64,000 bases of DNA from Piscicola geometra (Eukaryota; Annelida; Clitellata; Hirudinida; Piscicolidae): positions 591,225-655,224 of the forward strand of contig OX030959.1 of assembly GCA_943735955.1 (NCBI GenBank), given 5' to 3'. Positions 9,621-21,643 of the stretch are shown one piece after another. The stretch's first letter is position 1; each line of letters starts with the position of its first letter. The position numbers were made by a program, and so were the translations under genes. The notes under the pieces are model-generated. The model was not told where the DNA came from, searched no databases, and was given only the letters and a program-made list of their open reading frames with translations.

Positions 9621-12600
9621 TCAAAACTCCAGTTCATGAGCCACGTTCAGCCCATCCTGGTTGTGCAGACTGACAAGCAGACGTGACTCGACTTTTTCTA
9701 TCTTCGCCCAACTCCTCTGGTTTTCCACCAAGGAAACAAACTTTTTGTTCAGCTCTTCTTTCATCGATTCACTCCCTGGCTCTTTAAATCCTGGTCGGAT
9801 GTTTCAGTGGCTTTCATCTTATGTATAAAAATAAATGCTAGAAATGCATGTGAGAAACTAGCATGGTATACCCTGCGTGAACTGAGTTAATAATGAACAC
9901 AAATGATTTAAAAGGCTGAATGGAAAATTTTAGATACCTTTGAGAGAGCACTGGAAGGCGAGGGGAGGGAAGGTGGCGAGGAGGGGGGGTAGTGGAAGGA
10001 GGTGCGAGAAGGGAACAGTATGGTGGTCTGCATAGTCGATCAAGTCCACACTTGCCATTCTGTCCTTCACCTCCTCCACCACCATCCTGTACCAGTCTTC
10101 AAAGCCTGTTGCAAAAGTAATCGTCATTGGATAATTTATTAACAACTAATTAATACTTTTAAGCTGACAACTAGTAATACTTTTTTCTATGCAAATATCC
10201 AACTAATTGGATACTTATTGAATACAAACGGCATTCACACTCAAGTTCCCACCTTCGTGGTATCCGAGACACACCTCCCCCTCTCTGGGCAGGTGGGTCG
10301 AGTGACCAGGAGGGGCAGAAGGGGCGATCAGTTGGAACAGCTTGACCACTGTTAAGACCATTGTCGATGCTTGCTATTCGCTAACAAATATTTAAATGGA
10401 CTCGCACAATAAGTTTAATGGAAGCGTGCCACTCTTTTCGATCGTTTTTACCACGGCATGAATACTAACCAGCAGTGCACGAGACTCACTTTGTTTGAGA
10501 TCTTGGCACCAGAATGCAGATGGAGTGGAAGGACTCATCACCTCACACAAGACCTCCTCCTCTCCCACCTCCATTTCCGGAAGCTCACTCCTGAACACCC
10601 TCTTAACAGGCTCCTCCTCCTCCTCCTCCCTGCTGGCTGCTTTCCTGACGAAGGCATTATCACCTCGAGATTCTTTGATAGGCACATCATTGTCTGAACT
10701 CTTGTCACGATCAGAATCTCCTTTCACGCCTCCTGATCTTCCTCTCCGACCTCCTTTCCTCACCAAACCAACATTCCTGCTAAGGGCATCGTTGCCACTG
10801 TCACGTGATGAGCTGGCGACAGACGCCTGTCTCGAACCACTTCTCCGAGAACTGCAACTCCCACCAGAGCTGGCCAAAGTGCGACTTTCCTTTCTCTCAT
10901 TGCATTCTTGACCATTCATTTTGTTGACTTTCTCATTGTTGTTATATGTTTTTGAAGCACGGCGATCATCATCATCATCACTTGAAGTTTCTTTGCTCCA
11001 ATCTCTGCGTTTTGGTTCTTTTACAACCTCTTTTTCAGACTTCCCTCTACCTCCACCTCCTCCAAGCCCCTCCTCCATCCACTCCGCCAGAGTCTGCCTC
11101 CTATCTGGACAGTACAACTCCACCTCAACCAAAGCATCATCATCACCACCTTCACGCTCATCGGGACACACTTCCTTGAAGGACTGCAAGACATACGTCT
11201 GGTACTCACAATTCACCTTGAACCACTCATCCCTTGCTGCATCTCCATCAGAACCTCTTCCCGCCTCCACTCGCTCACCACCACCACCCTTGGTCCTCCT
11301 CTGGCTGTCGTCGACACCAGCAAGTCGGCAGGCGAGGACCGGCGAGGGAGGGAGCTGGATCAGCTGAGTGGGCAACAGTCGCACATCTGCCAACGCCACT
11401 GTGCTCACGTTGCCAAAGTCCGTGAACTTGACTCTGGAAAGTTTCAACATCATCATCATCACCATAATCCTCATTATTATGACCACCACCACCATATCAT
11501 CATCATCCTCATCATCATCATGAACATACAACCACTAGAGACACACCTGAGCTTGTTATTGGAGTGTTTCTTGAGGACGAGGGCCCTGCTCCACTCCTCC
11601 TCAAAGAGAGCTGCCAGCACCACCCCCTCCACAGGGGCTTGTGAAGGTGCCCTGTGCCAGGTTGGAATGAATGTAGGCGTGGGTGGGTGGGAGAATAGTG
11701 AAGAGATGGGTGGATTTTGACCTAGCTTATTTTTAAAGAAACTTTAAACATCAGAATCATGGTAAACAAATCAAATCTTCTGTATAATTGATTATACCAC
11801 TGGCAACTAGACAATTATGCGACAATATGAAAGATCCACTGAAGAGAAGACATCCTAACTGACCGTTCATTGCCGCAGTGGTCCAGAAGGGCGTCGTTGA
11901 GGGCAGGCATGTGGGTGGTGTGGGTGTGTTGGAAGTGGATGTGGAAGAGGTGCACCCCTTCAATGTAGACCAATCTCACGCAGTCGTTTGCCCTTAAGAG
12001 GCTTTGCAGGGGAGAATGGACAGAATGGTCTGAATGGTTCTTTCCTCGTTTGCCTGTGGGAGATGTTCTGCCGTCTGAGCGATGCATGGGCGAGACGTCT
12101 TCGATGCTGCTGTGCCTCTTGGAGTTTTCCTTCGACCCATGCTTCAATGCAACTGGATTCTTTTCACTCCTCTGCATCATCATCTCCACAAGCGAGTGTT
12201 CAGCCTTCTCCTCGATCAAGTCCACCCTGAAGTCCACCTCGTGCTGGCCATCATGCCCCACGCCAAAGACGGTTTGTGTGGTGTTGAGGATGTTCTTGAT
12301 GAAGAATTCCAAATTCTCTTCCACGTCAGCAAGCTGCCTAACGATGAGCAGAGAGCAATGCAGGGCGTTCCGAGGCATCCAACGGCAGCTCTCAGGCAGC
12401 GGGAAACATTCTGTCACTCTCGATGAGTTGCCGAAGTCAACGAAGAACACCTGGAAAGCTGCCCTGCCCAAGACCTCCTCCACCCTCCCTCTGCTCCACA
12501 CCTTGTTCCTCTTTGCCACCACGTAACTACCCAACCCTACCTGCACCTCATCATCATCCTCAGTCAATCCACTCATATACTCCTTCAACGCCCTCATCAT

Positions 12601-13873
12601 CCTGCAGAAGTCCTCTTTACTGGAGTCCAGTGTGACGTAGAAGCTGTGCAGTGATTCGACCGCAGTTACACACACAGTGTCGCCTACGTTCAGTTCAGCT
12701 GGGTTTTTCATGATGACTGAGCCCTTGTCCTTGGTGCTTTTTAAGTTGTTCGCCAGATCAGCATTCCGTCTGTTGTTTCCCACACAATCATCCTTCTTCC
12801 TGGTGTTCTTGCATGGAGACCCAGAAAAACTTTTGTTTTCAATCACGCGGAAGTCTGAACTCCCCATAGACTCCCCACTGGTGTCACTGCCCCTTTTGTC
12901 CAGTTCTCCAGCCTGCCTACTGCGACCACCTCCAAGCTTCTTGAACTCAACACCTTCCCTAGGGGGACTCTCCCGACTCTGAGCAACTCCAGAACTGCAC
13001 AAGCCATTTCCAACTGACTTCTTCTTCCTCTCAGAGTGGCCATTTGATGTCTCATGAGAGCTTTTGGGAGCATTTTCACCTAACAGAGAGGTAGTTGGAA
13101 GACCAATGTTGAGGCTGTAACTGCTCAAGGAGGCTTGAGAGGCCCTAATGAAGTCCTCCATTTGCTCCTTGATGTAGTTGTTCTTGCCCAGCTGCACCTG
13201 GAACGATCCACACGACAACCTCCTCTCAAACACTGCCCTAAAGACTTCCTCACCCTGCAACAGACGCCTGAAGTGCTTGAGCACCTTCCTCGTGAAGACC
13301 ACTGCATCGAGTGAGAGGGAGCAAGGAATGGCCTGGAAGGGTGGGTTCTTGATGAACTTCTCATGCAGTGGTCTCAAGCAAGCCACGCCGACCCTCTTGC
13401 TATAGCCGTAGTCAACGCAGAAGATGAGCGCATCAGTGCTGTCTTCTTCCAGCAGAAAGCCTCTCATCCACACTCCTTGCTGCAACTTGCAGGCGTAAAA
13501 CCTGCCTTCCTGAAGCCTGAAGTAGTGGTGTTGTTGTGGTAGTGATGTGTTTGTGTGGTAGGGGAGAGTTAGTATGGTGGTGTTATGGTAGTGATGTGTT
13601 TGTGTGGTAGGGGAGAGTTAGTATGGTGGTGTTGTGGTTGTACAAGTACAACAATTGCTTATTACTTAGCAAATGACAATAATGGGATGCGGAAATGACC
13701 AACCAGTTCGCGTCTGCCGGAAGAGGGCTCGAGTCATAAGTGAGATGCAACTCTTTCAGCAACTCCTCCAGCTGAGGCACGTTCTTCAACAGCATCAGGC
13801 AAAAGAAGTTGGGAGAGGAAACATGGTTGACGACCACTCGTTCCTTCACACCCACAGCGGGCGAACTCATCAT
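9621..13873 (-). CDS. protein with four extended Tudor domains (TDRD family)
   Basis: Extended Tudor domains bind symmetrically dimethylated arginines, typically on PIWI proteins in germ granules. Exons (minus, transcript order): 13704-13873, 11864-13516, 11547-11651, 10490-11433, 10253-10348, 9938-10105, 9621-9790; phases close to 1,101 residues. Tudor 1 covers ~10-125 (NFFCLMLL, then EGRFYACKLQQGVWMRGFL and FCVDYGYS). Tudor 2 covers ~335-445 (VGDTVCVTAVESLHSFYV, FFVDFGNSSRV). Tudor 3 covers ~577-690, split over three exons (LFHIHF, VVLAALFEEEWSRALVL, VKFTDFGNVS). Tudor 4 covers ~930-1045 (FWCQDL, GEVCLGYHEGFEDWYRMVV, LIDYADHH), with the least canonical aromatic cage. Linkers are Ser/Arg/Gly-rich. 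No MYND finger or LOTUS domain is visible, so I do not assign a specific TDRD number; TDRD1-like domain count is the closest match. The start at 13873 is the first of two adjacent Met codons. Confidence 0.9.
13541..13639. repeat. 49-bp tandem duplication in Tudor-gene intron 1
   Basis: AGTGATGTGTTTGTGTGGTA and the following bases recur at a 49-bp offset (13541 and 13590) and are almost identical. They lie in the 187-bp first intron of the Tudor gene. Confidence 0.8.
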
Positions 13874-14370
13874 ACCAACTTGTTACTGACGTATTTGAGA
13901 ACGTTTCTAGAATTGATACTGTTGTTGCTGCTGTAAATGCCTGTCTTTTGCGAGGTAACGCACCTGGAAAGTAATCATTCTCGGAACTTCAGTGAGTAAT
14001 TTATGATTCAGAATAACAAGACGTTTTATCAAGCAAGCTTACAATTAATGACGACAAGAGATTGCAACAATACTACTCAAAGAAATATCTCGCACCCACC
14101 TGATTCAACTTTTGACAGAGTAGTCAGTGGCGTTGTTCAAAATTAATCTAATGAATTAATTCAAGTTTATTCAAAAGGACACGTGAAATTGAACAAGAAT
14201 CTGAAAAAGATAATCTAGGATAAATTTAAAAGTAAACATAGAATCAAAATTTTGAACGAAATATTTAAATTCTATGAAATGCAATTAATCAAATGATTGT
14301 ATTTTATAACATTTCAATTTTTTCCACGTGTCTGAGTATTTTTAAACAAACTAGTTCACTCCCCATTCTT

Positions 14371-14407
14371 GAAGAGCGCTATAAAAGGTTATTTGATTGA
14401 TTGATTA
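14371..14407 (+). repeat. GATT-tailed element end
   Basis: GAAGAGCGCTATAAAAGG followed by TTATTTGATTGATTGATT is another copy of the shared 3' end. Any 5' part of the element is too decayed to delimit. Confidence 0.55.
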
Positions 14408-14420
14408 TACTCTAATCATT

Positions 14421-14470
14421 GTCTCCCTCAAATCATTAGAGACATTAGAATCTAATGATTAGAGGGAGAC
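14421..14470. repeat. 20-bp inverted repeat with 10-nt loop
   Basis: Left arm 14421-14440 (GTCTCCCTCAAATCATTAGA) and right arm 14451-14470 are reverse complements at 19 of 20 positions, with a 10-nt loop. It lies 14 bp beyond a GATT tail. It could be the remnant of a palindromic mobile element or a small hairpin; no coding context. Confidence 0.75.
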
Positions 14471-14604
14471 AAAGATGATCGTGGTGATGTGGGTGAGGTC
14501 GGATTATTAAAATTGTTTTTTTTAAATTGATATGTATACATATATTGCAAGGGGTCTGAAAGTTTTATTTAAAAAATTTATATGAAAGCGCTTTTAAATT
14601 TTAG

Positions 14605-14826
14605 ATGAATGGGTAGCCGAGTCGGTAACGACTCTCGGCTTGACCAATAATGAAAAATCCTAGGTTCAAGTGCAACCAATGCCCTAGTAGTCCATAGGCG
14701 CAAATTAAAATATGCAGCCTAAGTGGCCTGGAAGTCCGTTCGAGTGAAACGCCACTATAATAATGCTCGTCAATATTAAATAAAAAAAAGCAGTCTATAA
14801 ATAGTTGTGATTGATTGATGGATTGA
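14605..14826 (+). mobile_element. tRNA-derived SINE
   Basis: The head reads like a tRNA. An A-box-like GGTAGCCGAGTCGGTAACG is followed by a stem-forming CTCTCGGCTTGACC, and a B-box-like GGTTCAAGTGC lies ~45 bp downstream. A ~100-bp body follows. The element ends with an A-run, TCTATAAATAGTTGT and a short GATT tail at ~14806-14826. Internal pol III promoter plus simple-repeat tail is the usual SINE layout. A decayed relative lies at 4035-4140. It probably moves using a LINE in trans. Confidence 0.75.
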
Positions 14827-15958
14827 GTTATGGCACATGGATCTTTTAAAATTTTAATTTGGTTTTGAGTCAACTTGAACTACCTGATAATTAGATAAAC
14901 CACGCAACACTTCATTAAACTCTCTATCAAAGACATGCTCACTGAACTACCCAGGCTGTACACTGCCTTCAAAGACTTCTGACTAAAAATGCCCACTTTC
15001 ACTAAGTTCCTCCTAAGCCGTTCCTTCGTTTTGACAAAATTCCTCTTGATAATGATGATACAATTCTTAGAAAATGACGTCACGAATATTTCAGTTTAAT
15101 GTTGTGAAGACGGCAGTGAAAGCATGTTTGCAATGTCCAAGACACGTTCGTGAGACGACAATAAGGTTGAGATTGAAGTCGATTATAACAAGGAAATGAT
15201 GATGATGATGGTGACGATGATGCTAATATCATTTGTTGCAAGTAGTCAAGATGGAATTCTAAATGGAATCGAGAATGGAAAATGGCCAGAAATATGTGGA
15301 AGACATGAAATAAAGCGGAAGGTAGCTGTCAAAAGCGGTGGTTGAGTGGTATAACATTGTTATTGCAAAATAATTCATTGAAAAGAATAAATTTGAATAT
15401 ATGTAATAGATAAAATTCATGTAAATAACTCCATGATTGCGAAACGACCTACACATTCAGCGCATCAAGAATTCATAAGTCAGTACGACGACGTGCTTAT
15501 GAAATATCGAATGATGAGACAATATACAAAATAGAAATCACGAAAAATACGTTTTAAATTACTTTTTTAATAAATAAATTACCTCTATTATAGAATTGTT
15601 GTGAAAGTAGTTAGACCTAATTACAACCACATTTTATTAACTTTATTATGAAACATGAAATTGCTTTCGATAAAAATAACCCATAAAAATGCAAGTAAAA
15701 AAAGAAAATGACAAAAACCGAAGTTTAAAAGTACGGACGCGATAATAGCAATAAAAATAGTTAATAATAAATATAATACATAAAATAAATAATTACGCAT
15801 TTATTTCTATAGCGCGAATCATTGATTGAGACCCTTTGAGAGCAAGAAAACGAGCAGAAAAGATATTGAAGAGCTGCTATTGGTGGGCGAGGTTTGGGCG
15901 ACAACAAGGCATGCAAGTGGAGCATTGAAGGGAAACCAAAACTATATTTTCCATCATG

Positions 15959-15959
15959 A

Positions 15960-16026
<67 letters not shown>

Positions 16027-16043
16027 TGTAGTAGTAGTAGTAT

Positions 16044-16130
<87 letters not shown>

Positions 16131-16132
16131 CA
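15959..16132. repeat. AGT trinucleotide microsatellite
   Basis: About 58 nearly perfect AGT units with a few substitutions (TTGTAG, TATTAG). The array makes long open frames of poly-Ser, poly-Val or poly-Leu in several frames; these are not genes. Confidence 0.95.
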
Positions 16133-16455
16133 GCAGTCTTTCTATTAAAATGATTATTTGCATGTTAAATAATTACTAACAAGTCACTTTCACAACCCCC
16201 CATCAGCAACACGCACACATGCTTAAGAAGAATAAAGTTATCTTCTATAACTTACTCGAGCATCGTCGGTCTTGAATACAAAAATCCTGTGCCATCATCA
16301 TCATCAATACCATCACTACCATTGTCATCATCAATACCATCAATACCATTGTCATCACCATTCCCATCATCATCATCATCTTCCTCCCCCTCTTCCCCCC
16401 TCTTTTAGGCACCATCCACCCCCATCCTTCTATCCCTCCCCCCCCCCCCATCAAG

Positions 16456-19400
16456 TCAGAAGAGTCCGCAGTCCTTGAGGTTGTTCTTGAGGATGATGTC
16501 AGAGACGGCAGCAAAGACGAACTGCACGTTGTTCGTGTCGGTGGCGCATGTGAAGTGGCTGTACACCTCCTTCTCCTGTGGTAGTGGTGGTGGTTGTGAT
16601 AGGTTTGTAATGGTGTGGTTGTGATGTGGTGTGGTGGTTGTGATAGGTTTGTAATGGTGTGGTTGTGATGTGGTGTGGTGGTTGTGATAGGTTTGTAATG
16701 GTGTGGTTGTGATGTGGTTCAGGGGCAGCCTCACCTGAGGATTATCATTTAGCGACTCGAAACGACGTCTGATGTAGTCGCTGGTTTCTTGATAGTTGTT
16801 GCCGCCTGGTGACGTATTCATTAAATTAATTAAATAATTAAATTAACCTAATTTACTCAATCAATAAAGCTATAATTGCTCATTAGTAATGAATCCATTA
16901 CCCATGTTCAACCACTCATACCACCATGCAACCATATACATCCACCACTACCACCATGCCACTATCTCCCACCTACCACTACCACCACCATGCCACCATC
17001 TCCCACCCACCTCTACCACCACCATCTTCCACCCACCACTACCACTACCACCACACCCACCTTGATACTCTCGGAAAAATACAGACAATGGCGTTGTCTT
17101 TATCTTTTCAGCAAACAGATCCTGCGTTGAAGGGAAGATTGCGCAATATCAATAAATTAAAATCATTAGAATAAATATTTTGAAAAGAAATATTCAAGGA
17201 TTAATATATAATTCGAATAATTCTATTTAAATAGTTTATAAATTATTTTTTTTCATTTTCATCATCACTACCACCACCATCACCCATATCATCATCTTCA
17301 TCATCATCATCATCATCATCACAATCATCTGCACCTTCTTGTTGAAGAAGAGGATGGTGGAGGTGTCTCGGAACCACTTGTTGTTGCAGATCGACGAGAA
17401 GAGCTTCATGCTCTCTTGCATGCGCTTCTGTCGAAAGGGAGGTGAGGGTGAGGGGGTGAGGGGGGAGGAAGGGAGGGTGAGGGAGGGAGGGTGAGGGGAG
17501 AGGGAGGGTGAGGGGAGAGGGAGGGAGGGTGAGGGAGGGAGGGTGAGGAGGGAGGGAGGGAGGGAGGGTGAGGGGGGAGAGAGGGAGGGTGAAGGTGGAG
17601 GGTGAGGGAGGGAGGGTGAGTGAGGGAGGGGGGATGAGTGAGGAGGGAGGGTGAGGGGGGAGGGAGGGAGGGTGAGAGGGGAGGGAGGGAGGGTGAGGGG
17701 GATGGGAGGGAGGGTGAGGGGGATGGGAGGGAGGGTGAGGGGGGAGGGAGGGAGGGTGAAGGGGGAGGGTGAGTGAGGGAGGGAGAGAGGGAGGGTGAGG
17801 GAGAGAGGGAGGGTGAGAGAGCGAAGGTGAAGGGGGAGGGTGAGAGAGCGAAGGTGAAGGGGGAGGGTGAGGGGGGAGTGAGGGGTGAGTGAGGGAGGGA
17901 GGGAGGGTGAGGGAGAGAAGGAGGGAGAGAGGGAGGGTGAGAGAGCGAAGGTGAAGGGGTAGGGTGAGGGGGGAGGGAGGGGTGAGTGAGGGAGGGAGGG
18001 AGAGAGCGAAGGTGAGTGAGGGAGGGTGAGGGGGGAGGGTGAGTGAGGGAGGGTGAGGGGGGAGGGAGGGGTGAGTGAGGGAGGGAGGGAGAGAGCGAAG
18101 GTGAGTGAGGGAGGGTGAGGGGGGAGGGTGAGTGAGGGAGTGTGAGGGGGGAGGGTGAGGGGGGAGGGTGAGGGATGAGGGGGTTCATAGGTGGTTGATG
18201 GAATGAATGAAGTTGAGGAGGGAGGGTGAGGGTGAGGGAGGGAGGGTGAGGGGGGAGGGAGGGAGGTAGGGTGAGAGGGGAAGGAGGGAGGGAGGGTGAG
18301 GGGGGAGAGAGGGAGGGTGAAAGGGGAGGGTGAAGGGGGAGGGTGAGGGAGGGAGGGTGAGGGGGGAGGGAGGGAGGGAGGGTGAGGGGGGAGAGAGGGA
18401 GGGAGGGTGAGGGGGGAGAGAGGGAGGGTGAAAGGGGAGGGTGAAGGGGGAGGGTGAGGGAGGGAGGATGAGTGAGGGAGAGTGAGTGAGGGAGGGGGGA
18501 TGAGTGAAGAGGGAGGGTGAGGGGGGAGGGAGGGAGGGTGAGGGGGGAGGGAGGGAGGGTGAGGAGGGAGAGAGGGAAGGTGAGGGGGGAGGGTGAGGGA
18601 GGGAGGGTGAGGGGGGAGGGAGGGAGGGAGGGTGAGGGGGGAGAGAGGGTGAGGGGGGAGAGAGGGAAGGTGAAGGGGGAGGGAGGGAGGGTGAAGGGGG
18701 AGGGAGAAAGGGTGAGGGGGAGGGAGGGAGGGAGGGTGAGGGGAGAGAGAGGGAAAGTGAGGGGGGAGGGTGAGGGAGGGAGGGTGAGTGACTGAGGAGG
18801 GACGGTGAGGGGGGAGGGAGGGAGGGAGGGAGGGAGGGTGAGTGAGGGAGGGAGAGAGGGAGGGAGAGAGGGTGAGGGGGGAGGGAGGGAGGGAGGGTGA
18901 GGGGGAAGAGAGGGAAGGTGAGGGGGGAAAGAGGGAAGGTGAGGGGGGAGGGTGAGGGAGGGAGGGTGAGTGAGTGAGGAGGGACGGTGAGGCGGGAGGG
19001 AGGGAGGGTGAGGGGGGAGTGAGGGAGGGAGGGAGGGTGAGTGAGGGAGGAAGAGAGGGAGGGAGAGAGGGAGGGTGAGTGAGGGAGGGTGAAGGGGGAG
19101 GGTGAGGGGGGAGGGAGGGGTGAGTGAGGGAGGGAGGGAGAGAGCGAAGGTGAGTGAGGGAGAGTGAGGGAGGGTGAGGGGGGAGGGTGAGGGGAGAGGG
19201 TGAGGGATGAGGGGGTTCATAGGTGGTTGATGGAATGAATGAAGTTGTTAGACGGATAAAATGAATGAGTTAAATGTTAGAAAAACTCTCTGTAACTTTC
19301 AGCATCTCCATCCTCGTCTCAACATTACATCCTAACTGTAATCCCGCCATTGCCTCCTCTAAAATTCTCCCTTCACTCACAAACCCTCTCTACTGCCTCA

Positions 19401-21643
19401 CTCACAACCCCTTCTCCCCCTCACTCCAACCACCTTACTCACAACCCCCCCCCCCCCCAACGAACAGTATCTTGATCCTCGACGAGGGTGAGGTCGTATT
19501 CGGAGAGGGCGACCAGGAAGATGATGGCGGTCACCCCCTCGAAGCAGTGGATCCACTTCTTGCGCTCCGACCGCTGACCCCCGATGTCCACCAGCCTTGC
19601 ATGGAGAGGATTGCAGGGTGCGGGTGATGGAGTGGATGATGATGATGGGTGGATGACGATGATGATGATAGGTGGATGATGATGACAATGATGATGATGA
19701 TGATGACAATGATGATGATGATGATGATATAAGACTCACTTGAAATTTAAGCCGTTCATGTTAAATTTTGTCTCAGTTATCCCTGCAATGAGTTATTTAC
19801 ATGATCAATTCATGCATCCACGCCTCCTCAAACCAATCGCATCATAATCCTTTGGCATAATGTGTTCTTGCAATGGATGGATGACAATGGATGGATGGAT
19901 GGCAATGGATGGATGGATGACAATGGATGGATGGATGGCAATGGATAGATGGATGGCAATGGATAGATGGATGGCAATGGATGGATGGATGGCAATGGAT
20001 GGATGGATGGCAATGGATGGGTGGATGGCAATGGATGGGTGGATGGCAATGGATGGGTGGATGGCAATGGATGGATGGATGGCAATGGATGGGTGGATGG
20101 CAATGGATGGGTGGATGGCAATGGATGGATGGATGGCAATGGATGGATGGATGGCAATGGATGGATGGATGCAATGGATGGGTGGATGGCAATGGATGGA
20201 TGGATGGCACAAGCACCTGTGGTTTTGACGCGTGTCCTCAAGACGTCTTGTTCCGAGGGGATGTAGTTGCTTTGCGAGATGCGGTCGAGAGAGTTCAAGA
20301 AGCTGATGAGGATGATGGGGTGGAGGTAGTGATTTTGATGATAGTTGTAATGAAATATATACAAATAACTAGTAAACAGAAAACAAATATATACCTCAAA
20401 CTAAAACAACTTTCACAACAATAACAACAACTTCCACAACAACAACAACCTCCACAACAACAACAACTTCCACAACAACAACAGCTACCACAACAACAAC
20501 AACTGAAAGACTAATGCCTACTATTGCGCGGAGTCGTTGAGTTGGTATTCTCGACTGCGCGCGAAGGCCCTCTGGACGCCCTGGTCGGCCCACAGAACCG
20601 CCATCACCCTGCCCACGTCCCTGCGCACCTCCACCTCGTCTCCCATCTCTGCCACCATGCCAAAGAACTGCTTGGCGTCCTTCTGTGGGTTTGGGTGGAG
20701 TAAGATATGGATTGGTTGGTTGGTATTATCATCCTCATCATTATAATCATCATAATCATCTTTATCACCATGGCTAAATTTTTAGAAATAGTTTTCAAAG
20801 AAGATAATCATTAAGACAGGATTTGAAATTGTAAAAATATGGTAAAACACATTCAGCATGAGACAAGAACACCACAGTGGGAAGTAACAATAAATAAAAC
20901 AATAAAAAGCAGTAAAAAGAACCAATTAATCAATCAATCAATCAATCAAATATATCCATATAGCGCTTGTAAAACAGTGGGAGCAACTAACAATGCGTTG
21001 TCTGTTCTCAAAGTTGATCTTGAGGCAGCCCATGGCCTGGATGATGGCGACGAGGCTCTGGATGGTGTTGTTGTGCACGACTGGAGTATACGAACTGCAC
21101 TCCTCCGCACTGAAGCCGTGCTCGTGGATGATTCTGGGTGGATGCATGGAGGTTAAAGAATGAGCTGGATGAGGTTAAAGGATGAGATAGATGGATGAAT
21201 GAAGGTTGAAAGATAAGAGGTAAGAGTGCATTTGCTGCATGCATTTAAAAACAGAACTGACTTGAGTTGTTTCACAAATGTGCTTTTTCCTGATTCTCCA
21301 GCTCCTGGTGGTGAATGCAAACATTTCAAGTATTATTATTAATATTATTTTTACTATAACTTAAAAGATATTATTTATTATACACGAATCTCTGATTGAC
21401 TGCAAAAATACTTTTTAAAATAAAACACAATGAGTGACTCAAGCTCAAAATGCATTCAAGGAACTAAACTTCATTTAATAAACTATTATTAAAAAAGCAT
21501 TTGAATTTGAATTTTACAATCCAACCTAGTAAAAGCAGCTTGACTTCTCTGTTTAAGAACTCCTGGTCATTTTGTAATCTTTGATCAATTTGCTTGGACC
21601 TCTCATTTGCAGACTTTTCCTCTTTGCTACTTAAACAACCCAT
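16456..21643 (-). CDS. GNAI: heterotrimeric G protein alpha subunit, Gi class
   Basis: Membrane-anchored GTPase that couples receptors to effectors; Gi members inhibit adenylyl cyclase. Exons (minus, transcript order): 21526-21643, 21262-21304, 20992-21133, 20522-20682, 20217-20302, 19740-19782, 19466-19595, 17335-17427, 17061-17121, 16735-16805, 16456-16575; phases close to 355 residues, the Gi length. The N-terminus MGCLSSKE has Gly2 and Cys3 for myristoylation and palmitoylation. GTPase boxes are GAGESGKS (~40-47), LRTRVKTTG (switch I), [12 protein letters not shown] (switch II), NKKD (~270-273) and TCATDT. The C-terminus NNLKDCGLF is the Gi type, with Cys at -4 (pertussis toxin site in the family). 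Divergent points are [21 protein letters not shown], where most Gi have FxxFDVGGQ, and several helical-domain changes, so this may be a lineage-specific paralogue. Introns 5 and 7 hold large minisatellites. Confidence 0.94.
16583..16716. repeat. ~45-bp tandem repeat in Gi alpha intron 10
   Basis: About three copies of a GGTGGTTGTGATAGGTTTGT-type unit fill most of the intron between 16575 and 16735, beginning a few bases from the acceptor of the last exon. Confidence 0.8.
16926..17058. repeat. CCACCA-rich degenerate repeat in Gi alpha intron 9
   Basis: Variants of TACCACCACCATGCCACCAT fill the intron up to the donor at 17060. Low complexity, non-coding. Confidence 0.7.
17436..19247. repeat. 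1.8-kb purine-rich minisatellite (GGGAGGGTGAG) in Gi alpha intron 7
   Basis: The plus strand is almost entirely purine: variants of GGGAGGGTGAGGGGGGAGGG and GTGAGTGAGGGAGGG. The gene is on the minus strand, so the transcript carries a CCCTCACCCTCCC-type tract that reaches to within ~10 nt of the acceptor at 17428. A non-repetitive block containing GGTTCATAGGTGGTTGATGG occurs twice, near 18180 and 19214, about 1,034 bp apart, which points to duplication of a large block. The array is open in several frames only because of its composition. Confidence 0.95.
19633..19732. repeat. GATGAT-rich microsatellite in Gi alpha intron 6
   Basis: GATGATGATGATAGGTGGAT units fill most of the intron between exons at 19595 and 19740. 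Non-coding. Confidence 0.85.
19871..20208. repeat. 18-bp minisatellite in Gi alpha intron 5
   Basis: About 19 copies of an 18-bp unit CAATGGATGGATGGATGG, with G/A variants (GGATGGGTGG). Because 18 is a multiple of three, several frames stay open on both strands, giving false peptides such as MDGWMA or HPSIAI repeats. It nearly abuts the exon 5 donor at 20216. Confidence 0.95.
20401..20505. repeat. CAACAA-rich repeat in Gi alpha intron 4
   Basis: Degenerate CAACAACAACTTCCACAACA units within the intron between 20302 and 20522. Confidence 0.8.
20929..20973 (-). repeat. GATT-tailed element end in Gi alpha intron 3
   Basis: On the minus strand AAGCGCTATATGGATATA is followed by TTTGATTGATTGATTGATTG. 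This is the shared element end. It lies about 20 bp downstream of the donor of exon 3 (20992). Confidence 0.6.

Larger units (their letters stand above)
13874..16455. other. intergenic region between Tudor gene and Gi alpha gene
   Basis: About 2.6 kb, AT-rich. It holds the Tudor-gene 5' flank, a GATT-tailed element end, a long hairpin, a tRNA-derived SINE and an AGT microsatellite, listed separately. I found no coding exon here with splice signals and non-repeat composition. A poly-C tract lies at about 16439-16449, beside the Gi alpha stop. Confidence 0.6.

Noticed and set aside
14605..14680. Functional tRNA gene
   Set aside because: A- and B-box-like motifs are present, but the acceptor stem and anticodon arm do not form a clean tRNA and a SINE body and tail follow.
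17406..19220. A 604-codon Pro/Ser/Leu-rich open frame on the minus strand
   Set aside because: It lies entirely over the purine/pyrimidine minisatellite inside Gi alpha intron 7; the stop-free frame follows from composition.
19805..20424. Repeat proteins MDGWMA / HPSIAI on both strands
   Set aside because: Frames over an 18-bp minisatellite in Gi alpha intron 5.
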